Source: Aculops lycopersici
Lineage: Eukaryota > Arthropoda > Arachnida > Trombidiformes > Eriophyidae
DNA length: 64,000 nt
Direction of reading: 5' to 3'
NCBI GenBank assembly: GCA_015350385.1
Contig: WNKI01000002.1
Location: 4,156,063 to 4,220,062 of the forward strand
The position numbers and the translations under genes are program-made. Below the pieces are notes generated by a model that worked only from the letters and a program-made list of their open reading frames with translations, did no database searches and had not been told where the DNA came from. This document shows positions 20,275 to 31,570 of the stretch, one piece after another (within the stretch, counting starts at the first letter, position 1; the number at the start of each line of letters is the position of its first letter).

Positions 20275-22665
20275 TTACCCTACCGCCTGTATAACTGCTG
20301 CGGTTAGGGCAATTGGGGGCAAGAACATGATTAGTATGGCGACAAATATTGTTTTGATCAGAGTTAATACTGCAATCACTGTGGTGGTTATGCCTGCATT
20401 AAATAGCTTCGAAACAATACCTAGGAAACTAGGCCTATCTGATTGTGGCCTGTTTTGGTTTGATTGGTGGTGATGGTTTTGTTGATGTGAGCCGGCAATT
20501 ACGTTGCTCAGAACATCGTGCAATTGATCCGGATCAGCTGAGGTGATAACGGTGGTGTTTGCCGAAACAATATTAATCCTTTTCGTGGTGGACAATCTTG
20601 TTGGCCTTCTTGTGGTGCTTAGTCTAACTATTCCATCTTGAGTGACTGTATTCTGTCCATACGGCGGCCTGCCAATCATTGTTGCGTCCGAAATAATCAC
20701 CGAATTTGGCGGTCGTTCAATCTGTTCATCAGTTTCAACAATCACCTTGTCGGGAATCTTGTTGGTGCCAAGCAAGTTTGCCGAATCGGGAATGCTAATG
20801 TTTACATTCGACGGCATCGATATATGACTGTCGCCGCCCAACTCCTCCAGTGAGGGTGGCGGCGCTGGGAACTTGATATTTTCCGCCGCAAAGGAGGAAC
20901 TTGGCACTGGTGTTGTTGGCTCCGAGCCATTGGGTCTAACAAGTCCCCAGATTGATCCATCCATTGGCGGCGGCCGCGAAAGCGGATAGGGACTTGGCTT
21001 TGCTGGATAGGGAGGGGTTATGGCGGCGACTATGTTGTAATAGGGAAACTCTGTGGTAGTTGTTTGCTTCCTTTGAGGTCGACCAGGTCGAATGGCAACG
21101 AAGAGTTTGTTGTTATGAACGGCAGTGGTATTTGGTGGCAGTCGTAAGGCATCGTTATCGACTACAGTTAGAGTTGGCGACAGAATGTTGTCGTCATATT
21201 TGTGCTTCTGTTTTGATATCAACCTAACCAATTGTTGCGGAACGACGACGGCACTGGATTCCTTGAGCGAGTTATCTTCAATTATTAGATTATCATTATT
21301 ATTACTGCCACCTGAACCTGGTCTCTCGTCAACCTTAATACCGATTGGAGGCTCTGTGACGTAAATTGGTATGGGAGTCGTCGTTCTTCTCGGCAGGTGT
21401 CTGATAATTGTAACAGGTTTCCTGTCGCTAATCAGAGTCGTCTGAAGCTCGCCCTGGCTAAGAGGAAGATCAACGTGATGCTGCTGCTGCTGCTGTCGCC
21501 TGCCGCCCACCGGCGAGTCCTTGGTGCTATTGGAAGAGTCCACAATATCGTAGCTTATCTTGTAAACAGGCACCTCTTTGTGGACTAGCTCTTGATCGTC
21601 GGCCTCGCCGTCGGTAACCATCAAAGTGGGTGAAATGATGCGACCGTCACTCTTGTTGTTAGGCCCGATCTTGGCAGATAATATGGCAGAGGAAGTGGGT
21701 CGGTGTGTCCGGTGCTCTAACGAGCGCGGCGTTGTAAATATCGACCGGATGGTTGTTGTTAGAGCCGCGGTGGTTTCCGGTCGCCTTGTTGTAGTGGTGC
21801 TCGTTGCATATCTAGGAGGAAAGTTGTATTCTTTAGTTGAGTTTGTTTGAGAGTCAAGGGTGATAATTTTAACTGGTGAATGAGCAGAGGATAGTAGGCG
21901 ATATAATTCTGTGGTGGTGGTTGTTGGCGGCACGGTTGTAGCGCGAATCTTAAACCTTTTGCCCACCAACTTCAAACTATCATTCCCATCAAAGGGCTTG
22001 TTTGGTTTGTTCGAGAGCCAGGGCGGCCTATGCTGTGTCCTTAGCAGTAGATTCTTTTGATTTGCTGGAATCTTTTTAACAATTTGAGGTCTGTACTTGA
22101 TAGTAGCTGAGTTTGCTAGTTTTTCCTTGCTTCTAGAATAATGAGGCTCTAAAACATAGTAATTTTTCTCGAGCAAACTCGATAGATTCGACGTATTGCT
22201 ATTGTATGGCCTCTTACGTTGGCTGACATTTGATAAAGAGGAGGAGGTAGCTTCACTAAAATCTAATTGCCCTCGCTTGTCAATTGAACTTTTCTTAATA
22301 TTACTATTCTCATTTCCTATACCACTTTTCTTTTCATTTTGCTCCTCCTCCTCCTCGGAGGCTATAGAGATCTGATGGGACAACCTTTGCTCTCTTGGCA
22401 GCAATGTTACGTAGGGCGCTGAGGTTTGCAAGTTTGATTGAGTGATTTGAGTTCTATTTTGAGCTGCACCTTGAGTTTCGTAGGTTTTTGATTTCATATT
22501 CGGAATACCTGCAAAAGTTGTATTTGTGTCATTTGATGCCTCGCTAATTGAAATAATGGATGAGCTATGCATTGTTATGATACAAACAAGTGCAACGCGA
22601 ATCAGCCTGACGGCTTTAAACTTGTTCAACATCTTGACTCTTCCTATCGATGTGCCTCTCATCAT
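20275..22665 (-). CDS. Large Thr/Pro-rich secreted or membrane-tethered protein of unknown family
   Basis: I do not recognise this 796-residue protein. It starts at the ATG at 22663-22665. A hydrophobic stretch (about 21-33, RVALVCIITM) looks like a signal peptide. The body is Ser/Thr/Pro-rich with many N-x-S/T sites and TTTTT-type runs, suited to heavy glycosylation. The phrase SPTLMVTDGEAD recurs as SPTLTVVDNDAL about 150 residues later, an internal repeat. The last ~45 residues are hydrophobic (ITTTVIAVLTLIKTIF, then VAILIMFLPPIALTAAVI) and end the protein, which suggests a C-terminal membrane hairpin or anchor. It has the general look of arthropod cuticle- or apical-matrix-associated proteins, but that is inference. 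Confidence 0.65.
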   Translation of the reverse strand: MMRGTSIGRVKMLNKFKAVRLIRVALVCIITMHSSSIISISEASNDTNTTFAGIPNMKSKTYETQGAAQNRTQITQSNLQTSAPYVTLLPREQRLSHQISIASEEEEEQNEKKSGIGNENSNIKKSSIDKRGQLDFSEATSSSLSNVSQRKRPYNSNTSNLSSLLEKNYYVLEPHYSRSKEKLANSATIKYRPQIVKKIPANQKNLLLRTQHRPPWLSNKPNKPFDGNDSLKLVGKRFKIRATTVPPTTTTTELYRLLSSAHSPVKIITLDSQTNSTKEYNFPPRYATSTTTTRRPETTAALTTTIRSIFTTPRSLEHRTHRPTSSAILSAKIGPNNKSDGRIISPTLMVTDGEADDQELVHKEVPVYKISYDIVDSSNSTKDSPVGGRRQQQQQHHVDLPLSQGELQTTLISDRKPVTIIRHLPRRTTTPIPIYVTEPPIGIKVDERPGSGGSNNNDNLIIEDNSLKESSAVVVPQQLVRLISKQKHKYDDNILSPTLTVVDNDALRLPPNTTAVHNNKLFVAIRPGRPQRKQTTTTEFPYYNIVAAITPPYPAKPSPYPLSRPPPMDGSIWGLVRPNGSEPTTPVPSSSFAAENIKFPAPPPSLEELGGDSHISMPSNVNISIPDSANLLGTNKIPDKVIVETDEQIERPPNSVIISDATMIGRPPYGQNTVTQDGIVRLSTTRRPTRLSTTKRINIVSANTTVITSADPDQLHDVLSNVIAGSHQQNHHHQSNQNRPQSDRPSFLGIVSKLFNAGITTTVIAVLTLIKTIFVAILIMFLPPIALTAAVIQAVG

Positions 22666-25600
22666 CACCTGTAGAACGGTGATGAATTCCTTCTAATGAT
22701 ACTATCAATATCAATTTAATCAAATCTTCATCTTTCTTTTTGCTCGCCTCGAAGCTGACATAATTCATCTACTCTCCTCTCTGTCTTTCGATCTTTCTAT
22801 CTTCCTCTTAATCAGCTAACACTCCGACTACTTAGTGATAAACTCAATGATTTAACAATACGACTCATGAGATTCGAGAATTATTTATTGTTGTGCTGTT
22901 GATATAAGTGGAGCTGTGTCCGGTTTGCATCATGTTTGATATAGCGCTTGTCGGTCATACTCTCGATTGACAGGTTGCTGGCTGGCTGGCGTCAGTCCAT
23001 CAAATAAACCATAGAAAAATGACTCTTAGTTGGCCGCACGGTCCCTCTGTCTCTGTTTAGTAAACTTTCCTCGCACCATCTGTCCAACCAACTATTGCTT
23101 TCGCCCTCTCCGTCTCGAAATCTGTCCACCTAACTGTATCAACCGAAAGCGATAGCCTTGTGTTCTTAGCAATACCTTTGAGGAGATGGAAGGGAACTTG
23201 GACAAGCCTCGATGCGCACCCGTCCGGCTGGACACTGGAGAAAATAACAAAACACCTCGAGACATGAACACTCACTCGAGCTTTCTGAAAACTCTTCCCT
23301 GCTAACTCAAATTGGAATCACACAAGTGGCTCAGTAACATGGTCGCTCTTACCTCCCAACTCCTCCTGTTGGTCACTCTCGACTAATAGGAGAGGCAGTG
23401 CTTTGCGCGCCATCCAATCCAATGTAAGCCAGGCGAAGATGGCCAACGACGATTCGATATCCTCGGCACTCTCCTTTCATCAAGTTGATGGGCAGCCTCA
23501 TATTAGAAACCTAACAGGACGTCGGTCGGTGAGTGGAAAGTTTCAACGGAATTGTTGATCACTACAAGTTGGTGGCAGTGGCAGTCGCGATGACAGCCTC
23601 ATGGCTTCGGTTGCGTTTGCCACTACGAGGGGAACAACAGGACAACCTGTTGCTGTTGCTGTTGCTGCTCTGCGTCAGCTTTGATTCCAATGCATCGCCG
23701 CGCGTTCTCTCTCGGCGGATTGTATTGGTCAAGTTTTGCGCACCGTGCGAATGAATTCCATTGTCAAGACCATTGGAGGGCAAAACTAGTGGAAGCAACA
23801 GCACCAAGTCCACGCTGTTGTCGTCGTCGTCGTCGTCGTTGTTGTTGGCCGCCTTAAAATTCAGTCAGTCGGTCTGTTGGTCAATTTGTTAGCACTGGTG
23901 CCTACTGCAGATAGTATTACTACTACCACTTTTAGCTAGCTAGCTACACAACTTTGAGTCCAAGAAGATGTCACCGTTTGCGTTCGAGTTGATGGATAGA
24001 GAGTCAAGTCTAGCAAATTGAACGCTTTTATTGGAGCTTTTTGGACCAAGCGGTTGGATTCTCACAGTCTCAGTTTCATTGCCAATATTAACTACCACTA
24101 CCAATGCCACAGATTCCGTTGTGCGCCACAAGCTAGTTAAAATCAATCCCGGGGACAAGTTGCCCGCAAGCTTATTGTTGTTCTTGCTTTACACTCTCTG
24201 AGCAGAAGCTAGTGTTGGAGGTAGAACCGATTCCTTCTTACTTCCACTAAGCACCACTGCGCTCCTAACTGGTTGATTTCAATCAAGGAATCCTCATGAA
24301 ACCCTCAGTCTCTCTCTCTCCCTTCCTCGTCTTACTTTCGACGACGACGAGTTGAAGTGGCTGTAAGTTTTCGCTGGCTAGCTTGCAATCAAGACACTAT
24401 CCTCGTTAAACATCCGTCTAGTCTTGGTTATAGGCTAACATAAGCGGGTTTTCCAAAAATAAGCTCAGCTAACGAAACATCCCCAGCAAATTTGCTCATT
24501 CGATTGATTGGATGCTAGACCACTAAAAAGAAACTGTGCATCGATATAGTGGAGACTATGTGTGACTTTAGTCTCGAGCGATTGCCGGTAGATTTGCGGG
24601 CAGTTGAAAGAATCAACAAAAAGTTACTTGAGGTTGGAAAAAATCGTTTGGCCTATTGATCTAATTAAATTAATTCCACCGAATCCAACCAAGTATAACG
24701 AGTAGAAGGCGGTCACCAAGCATCGTTTTTTAGCTAGTTGCTCTTCTCGCTCGCCAAACTTGCTTGCTTTCAATTTATTCTAGTCGCCATATTGATCTTG
24801 AATCTCGAAATTGTGAACCTAATGGCCATTCAATCAATTCTTTGATGAACTAGACTGGATTTGTGACAGAGAATGGCACAAAAACTGAGACAAAAAACTC
24901 TTTGGATTCATTCAGACTCTCTAAAGTAATCGGTTTCGCTTGTCCATCGCAAGATAACTGTCATCCTGCCATCATAATAGTCTTGCAATCACATGTGGCT
25001 CAGACAACGAAGAGCAGGATAGAAATCTAATTCAAACTTCATTGATATTGCGGCGAACCGAAAGATCTTCATTAATGTACATGTTGCTTCTGGAGCGCCC
25101 ATAGGAAGAAGGTCAATGTTGTTGCTGCTGTATAGACGTCCACGATGATAAAGGTGACCGTGAAGTTCGAATGCAGTCGCATTGAGCTGGACGCAGGAGT
25201 AAGAGCAGCAGCAGCACCACCTGTCTGAATTTTCACAACTAGCTTGTTACATCACTGACTGTCAAATTTCTGTAACTGTATTTCTGATATTCCGGCCAAA
25301 ATTAAAAGCATTTGGTTGGTAAGCTAAAAGCAATTTTCAGGGTTTGTGGGGGTTAAATGAGAGTGATTGTTCAATTTGTTTGGAGTCGACACCTGTTGCT
25401 ACTGGTGATGGTGGTGATGCTTAAGATTCAGCACCATCCAAAGGTGGTTTTATTGTCACTCTCTCAAAATCCTTTGCTCCTCTTTATCCATCCATGAGAC
25501 CAATAGAGCAGAAGTTTAGGAAAAGATGGATAACAACTGCTGCATTCAATGACATACATTTGCAACGCATCACTGACCCAGACTGCCACTTGAAACCCCC

Positions 25601-26960
25601 CCCCACCTCTCTCAATGAATTGGTTTGCCACTGGAACTCACATGGGATCGTGGCGGGCGAGTTCATTGGCGCATCTCCCTTTTCTATAGAATGGTGTAGT
25701 TGCCACCACTGATACGAATTGAGTTATGCCACTTGTTGTTGCGGATAGTGCTATTGTCGGAGGAATAGAGAAAAAAGTATTCCATTTTTGAAAGTTCTCA
25801 CATACAATTGGAAAGCATCACATTCGAGCCACTGGTATATGTCGTCGTAAAAATGACAACAAATGTTGGCAAAAGTTTGTTCGGAAAATCAAGGAGAAAT
25901 TGAACTGAATTGAATTGAATCACAACATCAGAATTCATTGCCATCTCATCCATGAGTTCGAAAAGCCACCTCTCACTCATATATGCGATAACTGGGAAAT
26001 TTGGATTTTGCCTGAACAATGACTGGTTGTTGCAGTGCGCCCATGTTAGTGGTTGGTGCATACAACTAAAGTGTAGGTACAGGTAGAGATGAGGGTGAGT
26101 TTGGTAAGAAGCTGGCCTCGTAACCCTTGAGCTCTCTTTTGCCCTGAATCCAAGACGACGGTCGACTTGGGCGCCAGTCGCTGCAAATTTGCACGCTTGC
26201 AAACTTTGTTTGTCTGTCTCTGTGCGGCTTTAGTGTCACGACTATCGCTGTGTCTGCAAATTGACACATTTGCAAGATTAGCATGTGTATACATGACGAA
26301 GACAACAATAACAACTACGACGACCACGACAATAATAGCGGCGACAAGTGGACGAATGGCCAGGTGATTATCTATCTGATCGTCCAAACGCTAAGCTCAG
26401 CACGGCGTCGTGAGCGTGCGGCGGTTGGGTCGGCGATGGCGACGACAGTAGAGGTGCAATGAGAAGTGACGAAAAGCTTAAGTAGGAGACTTTAGGAACT
26501 CGAGCTCCATCTAACCAGCGGCTTATTTCATTTTAGCTTCACGATGATTTAGTTTCAACTTCAATTTTGGCGAACAACTCTCTTTGACTGCTAATAAACA
26601 ACACGATCACATGTGACCTCACACCAAAAGTTCCAAAGGAAACTTTCCATGTGCAAATTTGTCACAGTCTATCTCAGTGGCGATCCACTTTGACGTTGTT
26701 CTCCTCACTAGCTCGCCGTCGTTGCTGCTATTACTGCGTGTCTTTGGGTTAAACTGACTGAGCATCGAGAGGCGATCGATGGACTTCAATAATGTTGCAT
26801 ACGTGACTCCTGTGGCCTCGAGATGCTCCTTTCAATGAGGCCGACTGCTCGTGGGACAGGTTCACCATTACGCAATCCAGCTAATCTAAAGGTTAGCACC
26901 TTGATGTTACATCAGTCCAATCTTGTCTCGTTTTAACGCCAAGCTAGACGATTGACTGAC

Positions 26961-26981
26961 TAACTAACTAACTAACTAACT
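26961..26981. repeat. ACTA tetranucleotide repeat
   Basis: Five tandem copies of a TAAC/ACTA unit, preceded by a degenerate GACTGAC start. It lies in the gene-poor region and has no evident function. Confidence 0.8.
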
Positions 26982-28660
26982 GGCGTTAGTTTGGGGTGAA
27001 AACGATAGGGTTTCGTGTGTATAACTTGAGTCGCCAGTTCGGTATCGTTCTTGGTTGGATTTCGCGCTTAGTTAGAGAAAGCAAATGGGTGGGGCCATAC
27101 GATTTATGGTATTGATAAGGTAACTCGCGAGACTTAAGAAATGGCGAGTCAGAGTTGGAGAGAGAGAGAGAAAGTTGGAACAACCTCGACAGAGTGTCGG
27201 CTGCCAGGCTAGTGGGGTCTATGTAGAGAGCAGTCGACTGAGGGAGAGAGAGAAAGCAGGAAGTTGATACTCTTGCCGGCGCCGCTGTTTCTATTGAAGA
27301 TGGTGAACCAAACAGTTGAACTGATTTGCTACTGATGCGATGTCGTGTTGCCGCCGTCGAGTCGTCTCCATTTCTCCCGTCTGCTTGTTAGCCGAATGAT
27401 TCCGAAACTTTTGGGCCTGGCCTCGCGTCCAGGGTCTAGCTAATCAGAGATACAGAAGTAGTAGCAACAGCAGCAACTAGACTCTGCTAGCGGCGGATAG
27501 ACGAGAGTTGAGGGGGAAGCTTGCTACTGCGGATGATGCAAGCGATTTCGTGGCAATGGTAATGGATTAACAGCGCGACGAGACGCCGCTACCGAGAGGT
27601 AGAGAGAGAGAAACAAAAACAAGACGTCAACTTTAAGCATCACTCGGCTGACTAGCTTACCAACACGACGACGACAACAACAACAACAACGACGTCGACG
27701 ACGGAGGCAGCGCTTACCAAACAAGAGGGCATGGTCGTCGTCGTCGTCGACGGCAGCATCAACTGTAACATTGCACTAGTTTCTATTGGTTACCCATCAC
27801 CTCATCCTCTCTTTCTCTCTCATCTGTCTATGTTGCAGTCCCCATCTTCAGCTCTGTCGCAACCCTGGAAAATCAGTGAGACAAAAGCAATAGCAAAGGT
27901 AACACTTGTCCTCGCGTCCCTACCTCTATGTAACGATACTTCGACTAGCTTGCTCGCTGAGGTTTGTCCATCTTCCTCGTCGCGATCTAAGTCGCGGTTC
28001 TCGAGGGAGCGAACTACTTGCGAGTCTGTCTATGTGTCTCTCTGTGTCATATAGTTCCATCCCCAAAAGTTCGCTTGCTATTTACAAATTGCCCGAGAAA
28101 ATCCCGAATAAACCCGATCGCCAATCTCTTGCTTCAACTCTAACTGGGACATCGCGGGCTGGCGGCCCACTTGAGAGCATTCGAGGGGCTGACCCACGAA
28201 GCGGGGGCGTCAACCGAGTCGGCTACAGTAGAGCAAGTGGAGTTGACGTTTTTAGTTAGCTCGGTCAGGTAAGATAGCTGGGAGCCACTCACAACGCTTG
28301 CTCGCTGGCCGGCTGCCAAATATTACCGCATAGCAGAGACTCTGCGACCCCCACGCTCATAAGCAGCAGCTACAGGTCCTTCTAGTCTGTGTGCTGCAGT
28401 TGACACGGACTCAACTGCCACTCCCTCGTTGGTAACACAGGGGGATTTTGAACAAACGCATTATTTGCCCACGCACTTAGAGTGCCGACCCTCGACTTGT
28501 CATCGGTCAAAAGTCCCAAATTCAATCCCGCTCCTCACATGCGAGAGGCATACGAGAGCCAGCTTGTGTCGCAACAGCTGATACAAAATCAAGGGGCTGC
28601 AACAAGAAATACGTTGGCTTCTCACGACGACGACGTCTACGACGACAGTGGGCGAGTTTG

Positions 28661-28661
<1 letters not shown>

Positions 28662-28729
<68 letters not shown>
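28662..28729. repeat. TG dinucleotide microsatellite
   Basis: About 34 uninterrupted TG units. Because TG/CA runs have no stop in several frames, they create apparent open frames on both strands (Cys-Val and Thr-His repeats), which should be ignored. The locus lies about 500 bases upstream of profilin and is likely polymorphic. Confidence 0.95.
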
Positions 28730-28730
<1 letters not shown>

Positions 28731-29228
28731 TTCAATGTGTGCGACGAGTGTGTTGTCTTCTGCAAAACTGGACGGGATTTTGAGTTGTGAGTTTGAAGTT
28801 TCCATTGGACAAAGTGGTGGACTTTGACGCCGTCGCAGTCTTCATCGTCGTCGTCATTGGCACAGTTACTCACGAAATACTGGCTGCTCCTGCTGTCGCG
28901 GCTGCTGCAACAAAACCGGGAGCGTTACTTTTTTTGAAGTGTATTGTATGCACCCATTGGAGTTTGAACTTCGCGCTCGCGCGGCGGGCCAGCATGGGTA
29001 GTACTGTAGAATTTCATCACATCACTTACACTTTAGTTCTCAACAAATCAACATCATTCTGATATTCACAAGACTCCACCCATTTTTATCATTATTATCA
29101 TTATCGTTATTACATAATCATTATCATTATTATTATCAGAGAAAGATCATCAATATTATTAGATAACACCTAAGATCAACACCTAAGAAACCATTAACAC
29201 TTAACACCAAATCCTCACCAACATCATC

Positions 29229-29621
29229 ATGTCGTGGCAGGAATACGTGGACAACCAAATCTGTGGCTACGTCTCAACCAAATTGGCTATCATTGCCAGC
29301 ATAGCAGACGGATCTGTTTGGGCCCAAAAGAAAGATGCAGAGAAAATTGCAACTCCACAAGAACTAAAGGTGATAGCTGACACCATGAGAAACAACCCAC
29401 AATCCTTTCAAGAGCATGGAGTTCACTTGGCAGGTGAAAAGTATTTTTGTCTATCGGCCGAGTCAAATTTGATTCGAGGTAGGAAAGGTAGCGCAGCATT
29501 ATGCATTGTTGCAACAAAATCGTGTCTATTAGTTGTAGTTACCACCGATGGTTTTCCGCCTGGAGTTCTCAACCAAGTCGTTGAACGATTGGGAGACTAC
29601 TTAACAGCAAACAATTTCTAA
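29229..29621 (+). CDS. Profilin
   Basis: A complete 130-residue profilin, which binds actin monomers, poly-proline and phosphoinositides and feeds actin to formins in the cytoplasm. It opens with SWQEYVDNQI and carries the typical LAGEKYF and GRKGSAALCIVAT core and the C-terminal helix VERLGDYL. Length is exactly that of animal profilins. The ATG at 29229 follows an AT-rich leader. The gene is intronless, and ATTAAA at 29706-29711 may serve as its polyadenylation signal. It converges on COQ8, 150 bases away. Confidence 0.96.
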   Translation: MSWQEYVDNQICGYVSTKLAIIASIADGSVWAQKKDAEKIATPQELKVIADTMRNNPQSFQEHGVHLAGEKYFCLSAESNLIRGRKGSAALCIVATKSCLLVVVTTDGFPPGVLNQVVERLGDYLTANNF

Positions 29622-29771
29622 ATAATCAATCAACAAAAAACAAACAAACAATATATCTCTCTATCTATCTATCTATCAAACACACAAACAAACGAATCAA
29701 GTGTATAATTAAAGAAAGAGGAGCAACACGTCGTGTAAACGCGTATGGAAATCTAATTATTGATCATTGAT

Positions 29772-31280
29772 TTACTTCATATTGTATTTGGCATAAATAT
29801 CTTCGAACATTGATTTACAATTAAACTTTGCCTTCAACTTGGCGCACAATAGGAAAACCCCCGACATCTTACGGTGCAATGAGTAGGTCTCCTCGGGTGG
29901 TGGTGATAGGCGTTGCTCTACCATCGTTGGTATCATACGTTGTATCCTCATCGTCATATCTTGGGCGCCAAAGTCGAACTCTTCGTCGGCTTCGAAGGCT
30001 TCACCTAAAATCATCACAGAATCAACATGGGCTTGTTTCATGGCTTTAGTTTCGTAGCCTGTCAAAAAGCCCAGCTTTTTTGAGTACTCATAAACTTGAT
30101 CCGCATCGCGATCAGCCGCTGCACGAATGATCTTAATGTAATCATCTACAAACTCCTTACTGTAAGATCTAGCAGCGCCGAAATCTAATAGGATGATATT
30201 GTCTGCATCTGGATCGTACAGGAAGTTTGACCAGTTGGGATCTGTTTGCATAAATTGAAATTCGAAAACCTCTCTGAGTGTTAGTTTGAGTAATCGTTTC
30301 GCGACATCATTCTTTATAGCCGATGTCATATTTGGTACATCATCCAGCTTGTCGACCGCGACACCATTCTTCAACTCATTCACAATGATCCTCTGCGTAC
30401 TCAATTCCTCAATGACAGTTGGTACGTCGTAACCCTTCTCGTTGCCTATGAGTTTCTTATATTTCTTTGCTTGACGAGCTTCGTTCTTATAGTCAACCTC
30501 CAAGGCGAGATCGTGTCTAGCTGATTGAATGAGATTCTCCACATATAGACCCTTGGGTAAAAAGTCCCAAACCCTGAGCAAGGACGTCAGTGCTTTGATA
30601 TCACTATCAATGCTGGTGTCAACACCTGGATATTGGATCTTGACAGCCACCAATCGACCATCGTGCAATTTTGCCTCGTGAACTTGACCTATCGATGCTG
30701 CAGCGAATGGTTTCATTGAGAACTCTGCAAATTTCGACCGCCAGTCCTCTGAAAGCTCATGCACTAAGACCTTTTCCACCTGCCACTGAGGCATAAAGTC
30801 GGCAGATTGTCTCACTCGTTCAAATATTTCGGCTAATCTAGGGTCAATCAGAGCCGAGTCTTGGATTGATAACATCTGTCCTAGCTTCAGGACTGCACCA
30901 CGAACCTTGCACAGCGTTTCAACAATTCTATTGGCATTAGCCTCGTTAAGAATAAGACTTGTTTTGGAGGCATTCTTGTCTGATAGGCCAATATTCCGTT
31001 TTGCAATCTCCGCTACCGTGCCGAGTCCAACGCTTGCCACAAGTCCTCCATATGAACCTAGTCTCTCTAGGACAGATGATGGAACTCTATTCTCTCTTGA
31101 TCTCTCACTTAATTGAGGTCTTCTTGGTTGAGGGGCTTGAGGTTTAGCGGCTGTCGCGGCTTCGGGCGGTACTGTGCTTGTATAGTGCTGTTTGGTGGTT
31201 GCAAAGTTTCTTGTATGTACGCTGAGAGTCCTATACAGACCCGCTCTTAGGTGAAGCTGTGGTAATATTTGATTGGACAT
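29772..31280 (-). CDS. COQ8: Atypical kinase COQ8 (ADCK3/ADCK4), coenzyme Q biosynthesis
   Basis: A 502-residue UbiB-family atypical kinase/ATPase that supports ubiquinone synthesis at the matrix side of the inner mitochondrial membrane. The N-terminus is basic and Ser/Thr-rich as in a targeting peptide. The family-specific KxGQ motif is at 132-135 (KLGQ) and the alanine-rich loop that replaces the Gly-rich loop is AAASIGQ at 193-199. Lys214 is the nucleotide-binding lysine, D347-N352 lie in QTDPNWSN and D366 in LDFG. All key residues are present. The start ATG is at 31278-31280. It shares a 290-base divergent promoter with THG1. Confidence 0.95.
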   Translation of the reverse strand: MSNQILPQLHLRAGLYRTLSVHTRNFATTKQHYTSTVPPEAATAAKPQAPQPRRPQLSERSRENRVPSSVLERLGSYGGLVASVGLGTVAEIAKRNIGLSDKNASKTSLILNEANANRIVETLCKVRGAVLKLGQMLSIQDSALIDPRLAEIFERVRQSADFMPQWQVEKVLVHELSEDWRSKFAEFSMKPFAAASIGQVHEAKLHDGRLVAVKIQYPGVDTSIDSDIKALTSLLRVWDFLPKGLYVENLIQSARHDLALEVDYKNEARQAKKYKKLIGNEKGYDVPTVIEELSTQRIIVNELKNGVAVDKLDDVPNMTSAIKNDVAKRLLKLTLREVFEFQFMQTDPNWSNFLYDPDADNIILLDFGAARSYSKEFVDDYIKIIRAAADRDADQVYEYSKKLGFLTGYETKAMKQAHVDSVMILGEAFEADEEFDFGAQDMTMRIQRMIPTMVEQRLSPPPEETYSLHRKMSGVFLLCAKLKAKFNCKSMFEDIYAKYNMK

Positions 31281-31570
31281 GGTAGGGTGTAAGGTTATAA
31301 ATAAGATATTGCATCAGTTTGGTTTTGGTGTTCAAAATACAAAAGGCTCACCTTAGAGCCCATGATAGAATAGCACAGGATAGTTGCAAAGGGCATATTT
31401 ACAATTCCACAACAAGATAAACAATGCGCGAGCTGTGAGCGAACATATCGACCACATGACTTTTTTCCACGAATTTGCAAATCTCGCCAAAAATTTTGGT
31501 GCAAAACCTCAATGAAATAAACTTGTGGTTATATTGCATGTAATAAGAAATAAATAGATATTATTCCGAC
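31281..31570. promoter_or_regulatory. Divergent promoter between COQ8 and THG1
   Basis: Only 290 bases separate the two start codons, so both core promoters and both leaders must fit here. No TATA element of clear position was identified. Assignment as a bidirectional promoter is inferred from spacing. Confidence 0.6.

Larger units (their letters stand above)
22666..29228. other. 6.5-kb gene-poor region upstream of profilin
   Basis: No gene could be supported here. Open frames are short, lack domains, and follow simple-sequence runs such as CGA/CGT triplets near 23820-23840, 27668-27710 and 27733-27750, AG runs near 27160 and 27597, an ACTA run at 26961-26981 and a TG run at 28662-28729. It probably contains the promoters and non-coding 5' exons of the minus-strand gene at 22665 and of profilin, and possibly a non-coding RNA. 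Confidence 0.45.

Noticed and set aside
28482..28805. Open frames on both strands across the TG run, giving Cys-Val and Thr-His repeats
   Set aside because: Produced by the stop-free dinucleotide repeat; the flanking residues show no domain and no good start.
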